Assembly (NCBI GenBank): GCA_028288595.1
Contig: JAQBNK010000168.1
Location: 1-64,000, forward strand
DNA: 64,000 nt
Source: Chitinophagaceae bacterium
GTDB lineage: Bacteria; Bacteroidota; Bacteroidia; Chitinophagales; Chitinophagaceae
Direction: 5' to 3'
Shown: positions 36,243 through 45,034 of the stretch, piece by piece
Layout: each line of letters starts with the position of its first letter
How positions within the stretch are numbered: position 1 is the first letter of the stretch
Made by a program: the position numbers and the translations under genes
The notes under the pieces: generated by a model
Seen by the model: the letters and a program-made list of their open reading frames with translations, nothing else
Database searches by the model: none
What the model was told of the DNA's origin: nothing

Positions 36243-37415
36243 GTGAACTTTTCAGATCATGATATAAATATGCAGGCACTAAAGGCACGGGCTTATAACC
36301 TTCGCTGGGCCACATTGCCCGCAGATGTTATCCCTTTAACTGCAGCCGACCCCGATTTTAAAAGTGCTCCCGAAATAGCTGATGCAATACAGGCATACGC
36401 GGCTGAAAGAGTATTTACGTACCAGCCTGCTGAAGGTCTTCCCGCATTCAGAAAAACCATTGCTGAAACAATTAATAAACGGAGAAACATTCAAACTTCA
36501 CAGGAGCTGGTAATACCGGTTGACAGTGCGGCGCAGGGAATGTTTATCACTTCCAAATATTGTCTTGAACCGGGTGATGAGGCTATCATTTTCGATCCTG
36601 TCGATTTTCTTTTTAAAAAATCAATTGAGATAGCAGGTGGTATACCCATATACTTTCCCATCAATGTTAAGGAGGGAACTTATGATATTGAATATTTAAG
36701 ATCGTTAATTAATGAAAGGACAAAAATGCTTTGTATTTGTAATCCTCATAATCCTATTGGGAAAGTTTTTACAAAAACAGAATTAGAACTCTTAGGACAG
36801 ATAGCAATAGAAAATGATCTCTGGATCATGAGTGATGAAATATGGAGCGATATTATTTTTCCGGGAAATGTATATACCAGCATTGCTTCTATTTCAAAAG
36901 AGATAGCTGAAAGAACAATTACTATATATGGCTTTAGTAAAACTTTCGGGCTGGCAGGTTTAAGAGTAGGATTTATGCTGGCACCCAATGCAGTTGTGTA
37001 TGAGGGTTTAATGGAAACTTCGCTTATGCGTACAACTGCGTACGGCGTTTCAGGATTATCTCAAACAGCAGCACAGGCTGCTTATGAAAAAAGCTGGTAT
37101 TGGGTTGATGGATTTGTTAATCATCTTACGCAGATGAGGGATTATACAATTGATCGGTTGAACAAAATGAAAAATGTAAGCTGTCATTTGCCACAAGGTT
37201 GTTACCTGGCATTTCCTGATATTTCCGCAACAGGAAAAACAAGCATTGAAATAGCAGATTATTTAATGACCGAAGCTAAAGTAGCTGTAGTACCCGGAGC
37301 AGAAAAATGGTTCGGTCCCGGCGCTGAAGGACATATTCGTATTTGCTTTTCTACTTCTAAGAATATTTTGGATGAAGCGCTGAACAGGATGGAGAGAGCG
37401 TTTGAGAGGCTATAG
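36243..37415 (+). CDS. PLP-dependent aminotransferase, MalY/PatB-like
   Basis: A 390-residue fold-type I PLP enzyme. The GTG at 36243 is 5 bp behind the monooxygenase stop; an ATG at 36270 is an alternative start. Motifs include TAADPDF near the start, CNPHNPIG, SDEIWSDI, and the Schiff-base lysine in GFSKTFGLAGLR near residue 230. The layout matches the MalY/PatB cystathionine beta-lyase-like aminotransferases, which have several activities (aminotransferase or C-S lyase). Which applies is not decidable here. Confidence 0.86.
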   Translation: MNFSDHDINMQALKARAYNLRWATLPADVIPLTAADPDFKSAPEIADAIQAYAAERVFTYQPAEGLPAFRKTIAETINKRRNIQTSQELVIPVDSAAQGMFITSKYCLEPGDEAIIFDPVDFLFKKSIEIAGGIPIYFPINVKEGTYDIEYLRSLINERTKMLCICNPHNPIGKVFTKTELELLGQIAIENDLWIMSDEIWSDIIFPGNVYTSIASISKEIAERTITIYGFSKTFGLAGLRVGFMLAPNAVVYEGLMETSLMRTTAYGVSGLSQTAAQAAYEKSWYWVDGFVNHLTQMRDYTIDRLNKMKNVSCHLPQGCYLAFPDISATGKTSIEIADYLMTEAKVAVVPGAEKWFGPGAEGHIRICFSTSKNILDEALNRMERAFERL

Positions 37416-37427
37416 GAATTAAAATCA

Positions 37428-37504
37428 AATTTAGAATTATGAATTATGAATGTCTTGACTGATTTCAATTCCTGATTCATAATTACTAATTCATAATTCT
37501 AAAT
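37428..37504. repeat. Eleven-unit heptad-periodic element between convergent genes
   Basis: Eleven consecutive 7-nt units (AATTTAG, AATTATG twice, TCATAAT twice, TCTAAAT and others) keep phase over 77 bp. The two halves are complementary (37428-37451 with 37475-37505). The right end contains the stop codon of the cysteine desulfurase gene. Confidence 0.8.
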
Positions 37505-38629
37505 TAACTCTTTCAACTTCTTCACCACAACATCTATCTCCTCTCTAGTATTATGCTTACTAAATGAAAAACGAACTGTAACCTGGTTGGGATTATTATT
37601 GATGGTTCTGATAACATGACTTCCTGCATCAGCACCGCTCGTACAAGCGCTTCCGCCTGATGCACAGATATGATTGATGTCTAAATTAAAAAGCAGCATT
37701 TCGCTTTTTTCTGATTTAGGAAAGCTTACACTGAGAACGGTGTATAAACTTCTTCCTTCAGGATCTCCGTTAAAACTTACACCGTGAATATTTTTTTTGA
37801 GAGTAGCCATCATATAAAGCTTCAACTCATTAATATATGCACTGTCTTTTTCATAACCATCTGTTGCAAGCTGCAGTGCTTTGGCAAAACCAATTATTCC
37901 ATATAGGTTTTCTGTTCCTGCACGCATGTTACGTTCCTGCGCACCACCATGCACAAATGGTTTGATCTTTACATTCTCATTAATATAAAGTATCCCCACT
38001 CCTTTTGGTCCGTGAAATTTATGACTTGCTCCTGTTATAAAATGAACCGGTGTTTCGCGGAGATTAAATGGAAAATGACCGACAGTCTGAACGGTATCGC
38101 TATGAAAAATGGCGTTATACTTTTTGCATAATACACCTACCGCATTAATATCGATCATATTACCGATCTCGTTGTTTGCATGCATCAGCGTAACCAGGCA
38201 CCTGTCTTCAGAAGAAGATAAAATATTTTCAAGGTCTTCCATATCGATATGACCATCAGAAAGCAGGTTTACATTACTTAGAGCAGCTTCGCCATTACAA
38301 TGCAAAAAATCTACGGTATGTAAAGTTGCATGATGTTCTATAGCCGATGTGATAATATGTTTACACCCCAGGTCTCTCACTGCCGCATAAATAGCAGTAT
38401 TGCTGCTTTCGGTGCCGCCACTGGTGAAAAAGATTTCTGAAGGATGCGCATTTAGAATTTTAGCGACTGATTTCCTGGCGTTTTCAATTGCCATGCGGCT
38501 TTCCCTGCCATAACTATAGATCGATGACGGATTACCAAAATGAGTGGTCAGGTAGGGCATCATAGCCTCCAGCGCTTCTTTGCAAAGTGGCGTTGTGGCT
38601 GCATTATCAAGGTAAATTCTTTCTGGCAT
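37499..38629 (-). CDS. Cysteine desulfurase (NifS/IscS family)
   Basis: A 376-residue PLP enzyme that takes sulfur from cysteine for iron-sulfur clusters or tRNA thiolation. It shows YLDNAATTPLC at the start, SAIEHHATL (PLP-stacking His), the Schiff-base lysine in GASHKFHGPKG and the active-site cysteine loop ASGGSACTSGA. The short loop length places it in the IscS/NifS group. No iscU or suf genes adjoin, so its sulfur acceptor is unknown. Its 3' end lies within a heptad repeat. Confidence 0.92.
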   Translation of the reverse strand: MPERIYLDNAATTPLCKEALEAMMPYLTTHFGNPSSIYSYGRESRMAIENARKSVAKILNAHPSEIFFTSGGTESSNTAIYAAVRDLGCKHIITSAIEHHATLHTVDFLHCNGEAALSNVNLLSDGHIDMEDLENILSSSEDRCLVTLMHANNEIGNMIDINAVGVLCKKYNAIFHSDTVQTVGHFPFNLRETPVHFITGASHKFHGPKGVGILYINENVKIKPFVHGGAQERNMRAGTENLYGIIGFAKALQLATDGYEKDSAYINELKLYMMATLKKNIHGVSFNGDPEGRSLYTVLSVSFPKSEKSEMLLFNLDINHICASGGSACTSGADAGSHVIRTINNNPNQVTVRFSFSKHNTREEIDVVVKKLKELI

Positions 38630-38658
38630 CTCGGTCTCTACAAAGTTTATAAAAAAGG

Positions 38659-38666
38659 CAAAAGTA
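38659..38666 (-). promoter_or_regulatory. TAnnTTTG -7 box upstream of the cysteine desulfurase
   Basis: On the minus strand TACTTTTG lies 29 bp before the ATG at 38629 and just after the terminator of the preceding gene. Confidence 0.55.
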
Positions 38667-38669
38667 ACA

Positions 38670-38696
38670 AATCCCGCCTAGATGAGAGGCGGGATT
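38670..38696 (-). terminator. Hairpin terminator behind the T9SS-exported gene
   Basis: A 10-bp perfect stem AATCCCGCCT / AGGCGGGATT with a 7-nt loop, about 49 bp behind the stop codon of the gene at 38745; the T-rich segment on the minus strand is interrupted. Confidence 0.7.
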
Positions 38697-38744
38697 GAAA
38701 CTGCACTTATATAGACGTTTAAATTGGGAATTAGTACTATACGT

Positions 38745-39428
38745 TTAAGATCGTAAAAGGATTTTCTTTTTGATGGTAAAATACCGGTTAGCTACCGTAA
38801 GAAAATAAATTCCTTTTGCAAGGGTAGATTGCAGGTTGATGAGCTCCGTGGATGAACCTCCATCATAATCCATTTCTTTTGATAACACGGGTGTTCCCGT
38901 TTCTGTATATAAGGTGAACAGGCACCTTGCCGCAGGAAGGTTTACCAACTGCAGATTTAACCGGCCCATTGTTACCGGATTATCATAAATGATCACATCC
39001 ATTTTTTCTTTTCCATACAGGATGATATTGTTAGCGGAATAAGCAGTTAACCCCGATGCATCCACGAACTTAACACGGTAATAATTCAGGCCATTATAAG
39101 GTCGCACATCCGGAAAATAATAAGGAGAATCGTTTGCATTTCTATTAGCCGACAAGTTGCCGATAAATTCATAGACGGTTCCATCCTGGCTGCGTTCAAT
39201 TTCAAAATGGTCTATAGCTGTATTGTTGGTGCGCCAACGCAATTCAACCGCATGATTGTACTCGGTTAATACGGGCGACACGTAAGGATCGGTTGTTATA
39301 TAAGTAACACTGTTTGAAGGGATATAAGAGCCGGGAGGAATATTTCTAAAACTATTGCCGGAAACAAATTCCTGTGCCTGTAAAGAACAATATGCAAGAA
39401 ACGCACAAATTATCATCGACCATTTCAT
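38745..39428 (-). CDS. Small T9SS-exported protein with type A sorting domain
   Basis: From the ATG at 39428 (the frame extends to 39482) a signal peptide (IICAFLAYCSLQAQ) precedes a beta-sandwich segment common in secreted Bacteroidota proteins (VELRWRTNNTAIDHFEIERS, LNYYRVKFVDASG). The C-terminal ~75 residues form a type IX sorting domain (MGRLNLQLVNL ... KGIYFLTVANRYFTIKKKI). It has no enzymatic domain; a role as surface or secreted structural protein is likely. It lies downstream of glmM after a repeat-filled gap. Confidence 0.8.
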   Translation of the reverse strand: MKWSMIICAFLAYCSLQAQEFVSGNSFRNIPPGSYIPSNSVTYITTDPYVSPVLTEYNHAVELRWRTNNTAIDHFEIERSQDGTVYEFIGNLSANRNANDSPYYFPDVRPYNGLNYYRVKFVDASGLTAYSANNIILYGKEKMDVIIYDNPVTMGRLNLQLVNLPAARCLFTLYTETGTPVLSKEMDYDGGSSTELINLQSTLAKGIYFLTVANRYFTIKKKILLRS

Positions 39429-39480
39429 ACACCTCAATTTCAATTTTTGAGGTGCAACATGTGTGCCGTAAAGGAATAGC

Positions 39481-39598
39481 AATTAATAATTAAAAATTAT
39501 GAATTGCTAAAAGTTAATGGTTATAAATTAGAAACAAAAACTATGGTATAATGCTGTCTACCTAATTCTTAATTCTTAATTCCTAATTCTTAATTTCC
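39481..39598. repeat. Paired heptad arrays between glmM and the T9SS gene
   Basis: The left array AATTAAT, AATTAAA, AATTATG, AATTGCT (39481-39508) and the right array AATTCTT, AATTCTT, AATTCCT, AATTCTT (39564-39598) are roughly complementary, separated by 55 bp. The right array reaches the last codons of glmM. Confidence 0.65.
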
Positions 39599-40981
39599 CG
39601 ACATGCTCTCCCTGATGTCTTTCATTAACCGGCGGGCAATATTGTCTGCTGTAATTTCGAAATTACTTTCCGCATAAATCCGGATGATAGGTTCTGTATT
39701 GCTTGGCCTCAGGTGAACCCAGTCGTTTTCAAATTCGATCTTTAAACCGTCCTCGGTATTAACGGGATTATTCTTGTATTTGGTTTTTATATGATCGAAT
39801 ATTTTAGTGATGTTTAATCCCTCTTCCAGCTCAATTTTATTTTTACTGATAAAATAATCAGGATAATTTCCTCTTAACTGTTTCACACTTTTTTTACTCT
39901 GGGCAACGAACGTTAGAAATAAAGCGATACCTATCAGCGCATCTCTTCCATAATGCAGGTCGGGAACAATAATACCACCATTACCCTCGCCTCCTATTAC
40001 TGCATTCACTTCTTTCATCTTCTTTACTACATTCACTTCGCCAACAGCGCTCGGCGAATATTCACCACCATGTTTAAGGGTAATATCTTTAAGCGCTTTA
40101 GTAGAAGACATATTACTCACCGTATTCCCTTTTTTATGTTGCAACACATAATCTGCGACAGCGACCAGGGTATATTCTTCACCAAAAAGAGAACCGTCTT
40201 CGCATACAAAGCATAAACGATCAACATCAGGGTCAACCGCAATACCCAGGCTGGCTTTTTGTTTGTTTACTTCATTCGATAATTCGGTGAGATGCTGTGG
40301 TAAGGGCTCTGGGTTATGAGCGAACTTTCCGTTTACTTCTTCATTCAAAACAACAATATCTTTTACGCCTAATGCACGAAGCAATGCAGGAACAGCGATT
40401 GCACCCGTACTATTAATGGCATCAACAACAATTTTGAATTTATGTTTTTTGATTGATGCAATATCTACCAAAGGATAATTGATTACAGCTTGTATATGCT
40501 GGTCAAGTGCTGTTTCGTTTAAAGTATAAGAACCCAGTTTATCAACTGTTGTAAAAGAGTAAGCATCGGTGTCTGCCAGTTCTAATATTTTAGCGCCTTC
40601 TTCTCCGCTGATAAATTCCCCTTCGTTGTTTAATAATTTTAAAGCGTTCCACTCTTTCGGGTTATGACTTGCAGTAAGGATAATACCACCAGCAGCGTTT
40701 TCAAATTTAACAGCCATTTCAACAGTTGGGGTAGTACTTAATCCCAGATCGATCACATCCAAACCTAAAGCGTTAAGGGTACTTACCACGAGCCGCTGTA
40801 TCATTTCACCGCTGATGCGTCCGTCTCTTCCCAAAATAACCTTCCTGTTTTCGTGGTGTTGCTCAAGAAGCCAGGTGCCATAAGCTGCAGTAAATTTTAC
40901 AACGTCGAGGGGGCTGAGCGTATCACCAGGTTTACCACCTATCGTTCCACGAATACCGGAAATACTTTTGATGAGCGCCAT
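39590..40981 (-). CDS. glmM: Phosphoglucosamine mutase (phosphohexomutase family)
   Basis: A 463-residue alpha-D-phosphohexomutase. The phosphoserine loop is LTASHNPKEWNALK near residue 100, the metal loop DPDVDRLC near 245, the sugar-binding GEGNGGIIVPDLHYGRD near 330 and the phosphate loop RPSNTEPIIRIYAES near 430. The GEGNGG motif and overall pattern favour GlmM (glucosamine-6-P to glucosamine-1-P for cell-wall UDP-GlcNAc) over phosphomannomutase, though related hexoses are possible. A TATGTTTG box lies upstream. Confidence 0.86.
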   Translation of the reverse strand: MALIKSISGIRGTIGGKPGDTLSPLDVVKFTAAYGTWLLEQHHENRKVILGRDGRISGEMIQRLVVSTLNALGLDVIDLGLSTTPTVEMAVKFENAAGGIILTASHNPKEWNALKLLNNEGEFISGEEGAKILELADTDAYSFTTVDKLGSYTLNETALDQHIQAVINYPLVDIASIKKHKFKIVVDAINSTGAIAVPALLRALGVKDIVVLNEEVNGKFAHNPEPLPQHLTELSNEVNKQKASLGIAVDPDVDRLCFVCEDGSLFGEEYTLVAVADYVLQHKKGNTVSNMSSTKALKDITLKHGGEYSPSAVGEVNVVKKMKEVNAVIGGEGNGGIIVPDLHYGRDALIGIALFLTFVAQSKKSVKQLRGNYPDYFISKNKIELEEGLNITKIFDHIKTKYKNNPVNTEDGLKIEFENDWVHLRPSNTEPIIRIYAESNFEITADNIARRLMKDIRESMSGN

Positions 40982-41005
40982 GTGGGATTAAAATTTTGCG
41001 GATGG

Positions 41006-41013
41006 CAAACATA
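41006..41013 (-). promoter_or_regulatory. TAnnTTTG -7 box upstream of glmM
   Basis: On the minus strand TATGTTTG lies 24 bp before the glmM start codon, in the divergent region shared with the methyltransferase at 41110. Confidence 0.5.
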
Positions 41014-41086
41014 GCTCAAAATTCACAAAATTGCCGGAGCGGCAGTTTGCTTTCTTTTTAAATGCCGGGTGAAACTTTACAACGAA

Positions 41087-41094
41087 TACCTTTG
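41087..41094 (+). promoter_or_regulatory. TAnnTTTG -7 box that sets the start of the methyltransferase gene
   Basis: TACCTTTG lies 15 bp before the ATG at 41110. It is downstream of the alternative in-frame ATG at 41062, which argues for the shorter protein. Confidence 0.55.
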
Positions 41095-41109
41095 CAGATA
41101 AACATTAAT

Positions 41110-41847
41110 ATGTCTTGGTTTTCTGATTGGTTTAATTCTCCGTATTACCATATGCTATACCAGCACAGGGATGATGATGAAGCTTCCTTATTCATCGGTT
41201 CGCTGATACAATATCTTCAGCCGGCCGCCGGTGCTTCCATGCTGGACGTTGCATGTGGTAAGGGCAGGCACAGCAGGGTGTTAAATGAAATGGGGTTTGA
41301 TGTTACAGGAATTGATCTTGCAGCAGATTCTATCATGGAAGCCAAGCAATTCGAAAATGAAAAATTACATTTTTTTCAGCACGATATGCGTCTCCCTTTC
41401 TGGATCAATTATTATGACTATGCATTTAATTTTTTCACCAGCTTTGGCTATTTTAAAACAAGAAGGGAGCACGATAATGCCATCCGTACAATAGCACAAT
41501 CACTTACAAAACAAGGAGTTTTTGTAATTGATTATTTAAATGTGCATTATGCCGAAGATCATATGATCGCTGCTGAAATAAAGCAGGCTGATCATGTTTC
41601 ATTTCACATTTCCCGCTGGCATAGCGAAGATCATTTTTATAAAAAAATTGAGATAGAAGATAACGGTAAATTTATCGGCGGCGATTATACGGAGAAAGTT
41701 GCTAAGTTCTCACTGGGCGATTTTACTGATATGCTCGCCTACCAGGGAATGCAGGTACAGGAAGTGTTTGGCGATTACCAGATGGGGCATTATGATGTGA
41801 GAAAATCTCCGAGAATGATCATGATCGCTAAAAAACTACAACGCTAA
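41110..41847 (+). CDS. Class I SAM-dependent methyltransferase
   Basis: The 245-residue product (from the ATG at 41110, chosen because of the promoter box just upstream) has motif I LDVACGKGRHSRVL near residue 45, motif II VTGIDLAADSI and the post-motif FNFFTSFGYFKTRREHDNAI, typical of small-molecule methyltransferases. It begins MSWFSDWFNSPYYHMLYQHR, a start I associate with a Bacteroidota subgroup. The acceptor is unknown. Divergent from glmM, convergent with a small exported protein. Confidence 0.82.
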   Translation: MSWFSDWFNSPYYHMLYQHRDDDEASLFIGSLIQYLQPAAGASMLDVACGKGRHSRVLNEMGFDVTGIDLAADSIMEAKQFENEKLHFFQHDMRLPFWINYYDYAFNFFTSFGYFKTRREHDNAIRTIAQSLTKQGVFVIDYLNVHYAEDHMIAAEIKQADHVSFHISRWHSEDHFYKKIEIEDNGKFIGGDYTEKVAKFSLGDFTDMLAYQGMQVQEVFGDYQMGHYDVRKSPRMIMIAKKLQR

Positions 41848-41856
41848 AATTTTTGA

Positions 41857-42231
41857 TTAAGGATTTTTTTCTGCCGGTGTCAACAATGTTGAACCAACCA
41901 CAGGCATATTTAAGACATTTTCCTTTCCTGGTTTTATACCCCGCATATGATCTATCGGTGATTCATACACCATAAATCCATTTTTATTTTTTTCAACCAT
42001 CAAAGACTGCGGAAGATTTTGACCGGCAACAGGCATGTTATCGGGGTTGCTGGTTTGTGGTCCGGGTTTTAACAGATCAAAATTTTGTGATCGTCCAATA
42101 TTCAAACTATCCAGCCAGTTAGGATGATGCGCTAAACGAAATGCAGGAACAGCTTGTTTTTTCACGTGAATTTCCTGTGCGTTTGTTGTGTATGCAACGA
42201 AAGAAAAGACAATTAAAAATGAAACTTTCAT
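41857..42231 (-). CDS. Small exported hypothetical protein
   Basis: A signal peptide (VSFLIVFSFVAYTTNAQ) and a 105-residue mature part with two similar segments, DNMPVAGQNLPQSL and LNMPVVGSTLLTPA, suggesting an internal duplication of about 40 residues. There are no cysteines and many prolines. The location is predicted periplasmic or secreted. The function is unknown. It lies 52 bp downstream of the sulfatase-family gene on the same strand. Confidence 0.62.
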   Translation of the reverse strand: MKVSFLIVFSFVAYTTNAQEIHVKKQAVPAFRLAHHPNWLDSLNIGRSQNFDLLKPGPQTSNPDNMPVAGQNLPQSLMVEKNKNGFMVYESPIDHMRGIKPGKENVLNMPVVGSTLLTPAEKNP

Positions 42232-42283
42232 AGTCCTGGTTTACAGTTGAAAATTACAAAAAAATAATAAGGAAAATGTTAAA

Positions 42284-44272
42284 CTATTGCTGCTTATTAT
42301 TATTCAGCAACATGTAACGGGCGGTTTCATAAAAAGCATCTGTGATTTGGCGGTAATCCTTTTTAAGTTCCGGTGTTAATTGAACTTTATTGTTGCTCAG
42401 GATACTGCTGATCTGTTCCGGGCTGCTGTTATTCAATCCATAACTATAAAACAAACCATTTTTAATTACTCCGATACGCCTGGTATCTGCATCAAAAATA
42501 AAAGCGCAATCAGATTTTCCACCGTCAGCTTTAATACTATCAGCCAAAAGATCTCTTCCTAATGTTGTATTGGTATAGGATATTTTACATAACCCGGCTA
42601 TCGTTGGTAAAATATCTACTTGGGAAGCCAGATAGTTTAACCGCCTTGCAGGAATAAAAGAAGGTGCATAAAATAACAATGGTACATATTCAGTTGTAAG
42701 ACCCTGTTCGGTTATAGCTTTTGGAAAAATATTTCCTGCATCTCCTCTTATACCGTGATCACCAACAAAAACAAAAATTGTATTGCTATAATATTTTTGT
42801 TTGGATGCTGCAGCCATAAATTGCTGGTAGCAAAAATCGGTATAACGAAATGCATTGTATTCGTCCAAACTTTCAAACCCATATTTCTTCAATGAATCCT
42901 TTGGAAGATTTATTTTTTTAAATGCCTTACTGTCTTCTGCAGGGATCGTATACGGGCGGTGATTATCTGAAGTTTGTATTACAGCAAAAAAAGGTTGTTT
43001 CTGATTGCCCAAAACTTTGCTGGCCTCAAGAAAAAGATTTTTATCGCTGATGCCCCAGACATCTATTTTAGCAGCTTTATAATCGCCCTCTTCATGCAAA
43101 TGGAGATCGGGAATATTATTGGTCAGCAAGCCCCGTATGTTGGCCCAGCTTGTTGATCCTCCCAGGAAATAAAATTTCTGGTAACCGTTAAAATCATTAA
43201 TCACCGAATGCTGGTCAACGGCCTGCGGATTACGGCTCGCGGTTTTATATAGCTGCACATCAGGGATACCTGTGATGGTTGCCCACACGCCTTTCGCGGT
43301 ACCATATGCAGGCGTAAAAGCATGATCGAAAAAAATTCCTTTACTGCACATCTCATTAAAGAACGGTGTTGTGTTTAAAGGATTTCCATACATCGAACTT
43401 TTATACGCACTGAAACTTTCGCAGATCACTAAGATCACATTGGGTTTTTTTGCCGAACTATCGCCTGTAATCACTCTTGCGTAGTTAAATTCTTTTTTAT
43501 CGGTAACGCCCAGGTAAGAAGCTATCCATGGATAGGCTGTTTTTACTTTCTGAATTTCGTAAGTGCTGTGTCTGAAATTAAGTGTGCTAAAAAATGACTG
43601 GAAGGGATTTAATGAAAGATTAGCCGCATAATCATCCCGAAGGTCAAACGCATCACTCCAGCGTAAGGGATACTGACCTATGCGCCCAAAAATGGCAAGC
43701 GCCAGCAAAAGAAAAAAAGCGATGCCCCATATTATGTTTCCGCGTTTTGAAACAGGCCGCGGCCTGCTAAGAATATAATTGTACAATAGTTTAACAACGG
43801 CCAATATAGCAGCAACTCCAAGTACCAATGCCAGTATGATCCACCCCACGTGATAAGTTTGCCAGACCATTTTCATGGAGATCGCTGCATCCTGCATGTA
43901 ATTTAAAATACTGGCATTAATGCGTTGATGCAGGTAAGCATAATTAGCCACATCAGCAGCATAAAAAACACAGAATACGATAGCAAACGCGGTCATTAAA
44001 ACGAATGCCAGCCACTTTCCTTTTCTTTTTTCTACCGGGTGAAAAAAAGATACCGAGCCAAATAGAAAAAGGAGAAGGCAAACTATCGCCACGATCCTGA
44101 GATCATACCGGGCACCCAGCAATAAAATATTTGATAAAGGTGTCGCGGATGAAGACGGGCGCCTGAAGACATAAAACATAGTTATCCTCAGGGCTGTCAT
44201 CAGCAATAAAAAGAAAAGGCCGGACAAAAATATCCATTGTATATAACGGGGTACCTGTAATTTTTTCATCAA
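42284..44272 (-). CDS. LTA-synthase-like membrane sulfatase
   Basis: A 662-residue protein with about five N-terminal membrane segments (within residues 10-190) and a large periplasmic sulfatase-fold domain. Metal and active-site segments are VILVICESFSAYKSSM, the candidate nucleophile threonine in PAYGTAKGVWATITG and the late VFVGDHGIRGD. The family includes lipoteichoic acid synthases and phosphoglycerol transferases; in Gram-negatives the likely role is phosphoglycerol or similar transfer onto periplasmic glycans or lipids. This is inferred from the fold. Confidence 0.86.
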   Translation of the reverse strand: MMKKLQVPRYIQWIFLSGLFFLLLMTALRITMFYVFRRPSSSATPLSNILLLGARYDLRIVAIVCLLLFLFGSVSFFHPVEKRKGKWLAFVLMTAFAIVFCVFYAADVANYAYLHQRINASILNYMQDAAISMKMVWQTYHVGWIILALVLGVAAILAVVKLLYNYILSRPRPVSKRGNIIWGIAFFLLLALAIFGRIGQYPLRWSDAFDLRDDYAANLSLNPFQSFFSTLNFRHSTYEIQKVKTAYPWIASYLGVTDKKEFNYARVITGDSSAKKPNVILVICESFSAYKSSMYGNPLNTTPFFNEMCSKGIFFDHAFTPAYGTAKGVWATITGIPDVQLYKTASRNPQAVDQHSVINDFNGYQKFYFLGGSTSWANIRGLLTNNIPDLHLHEEGDYKAAKIDVWGISDKNLFLEASKVLGNQKQPFFAVIQTSDNHRPYTIPAEDSKAFKKINLPKDSLKKYGFESLDEYNAFRYTDFCYQQFMAAASKQKYYSNTIFVFVGDHGIRGDAGNIFPKAITEQGLTTEYVPLLFYAPSFIPARRLNYLASQVDILPTIAGLCKISYTNTTLGRDLLADSIKADGGKSDCAFIFDADTRRIGVIKNGLFYSYGLNNSSPEQISSILSNNKVQLTPELKKDYRQITDAFYETARYMLLNNNKQQ

Positions 44273-44325
44273 GCAGCAAAAATAAGAATTCAGCAGATGG
44301 TTATTTCAAACTATTAATTTAGCGT

Positions 44326-44940
44326 ATGTTTTTACTAGCAGGGAATAATCTATGGCAATGGCTAAATAGCTGGGATACGTGGTTATTTCTAAAGATCAAT
44401 ACCAAATGGACCACCCCGTTCCTGGATAATATTTTCCCTGTATGGAGAGAGGCCAATACCTGGATACCGCTTTATTTGTTCCTGATGCTGCTGATCTTTT
44501 TCAATTTTGGGTGGAAGGCATGGCCCTATATCATTTTTATTGCGGTTACCGTTGCCATTTCAGACCAGGTAAGCAGCAGCTTATTTAAAGACTGGTTCAA
44601 CAGGCCCAGGCCGTGCAGGGATCCATTTCTGCAGGATTATGTAAGGTTACTCCTCAACCGCTGCCCTTCCAGCGGAAGTTTTACTTCATCGCACGCCACC
44701 AATCATTTTGCAGCAGCGGTTTTCTTTTATCACACACTTAAACCCTGGTTTAAAAAATATATTTATCTATTTTTCTTTTGGGCAGCCACAGTTTCCTATG
44801 GACAAGTATATGTGGGTGTACATTACCCGCTGGATATAATAGGTGGCGCACTCCTGGGCAGCGCCATTGGTTACGGAACATCATGGATATTTAAACGATA
44901 TCTCGGCTTCCCAAAACTTGGACCGGCAATTGAAAGTTGA
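44326..44940 (+). CDS. PAP2-family membrane phosphatase
   Basis: A 204-residue polytopic protein with the three PAP2 phosphatase motifs: FKDWFNRPRPCRDP, SSGSFTSSHATNHF and YGQVYVGVHYPLDIIGG, with the catalytic histidines and arginines in place. Five to six hydrophobic segments. Such enzymes dephosphorylate undecaprenyl pyrophosphate, phosphatidylglycerol phosphate or related lipids. It is divergent from the sulfatase-like gene with 53 bp between, so both may touch envelope lipid or glycan metabolism. Confidence 0.88.
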   Translation: MFLLAGNNLWQWLNSWDTWLFLKINTKWTTPFLDNIFPVWREANTWIPLYLFLMLLIFFNFGWKAWPYIIFIAVTVAISDQVSSSLFKDWFNRPRPCRDPFLQDYVRLLLNRCPSSGSFTSSHATNHFAAAVFFYHTLKPWFKKYIYLFFFWAATVSYGQVYVGVHYPLDIIGGALLGSAIGYGTSWIFKRYLGFPKLGPAIES

Positions 44941-45034
44941 TTTCTGACATGATTATTGCATCCACAGAAATCATATCATCTAAAATGTTCTAATTCACCA
45001 ATTAGTTATTGCTTTAGTACTATTTTTAAACCTT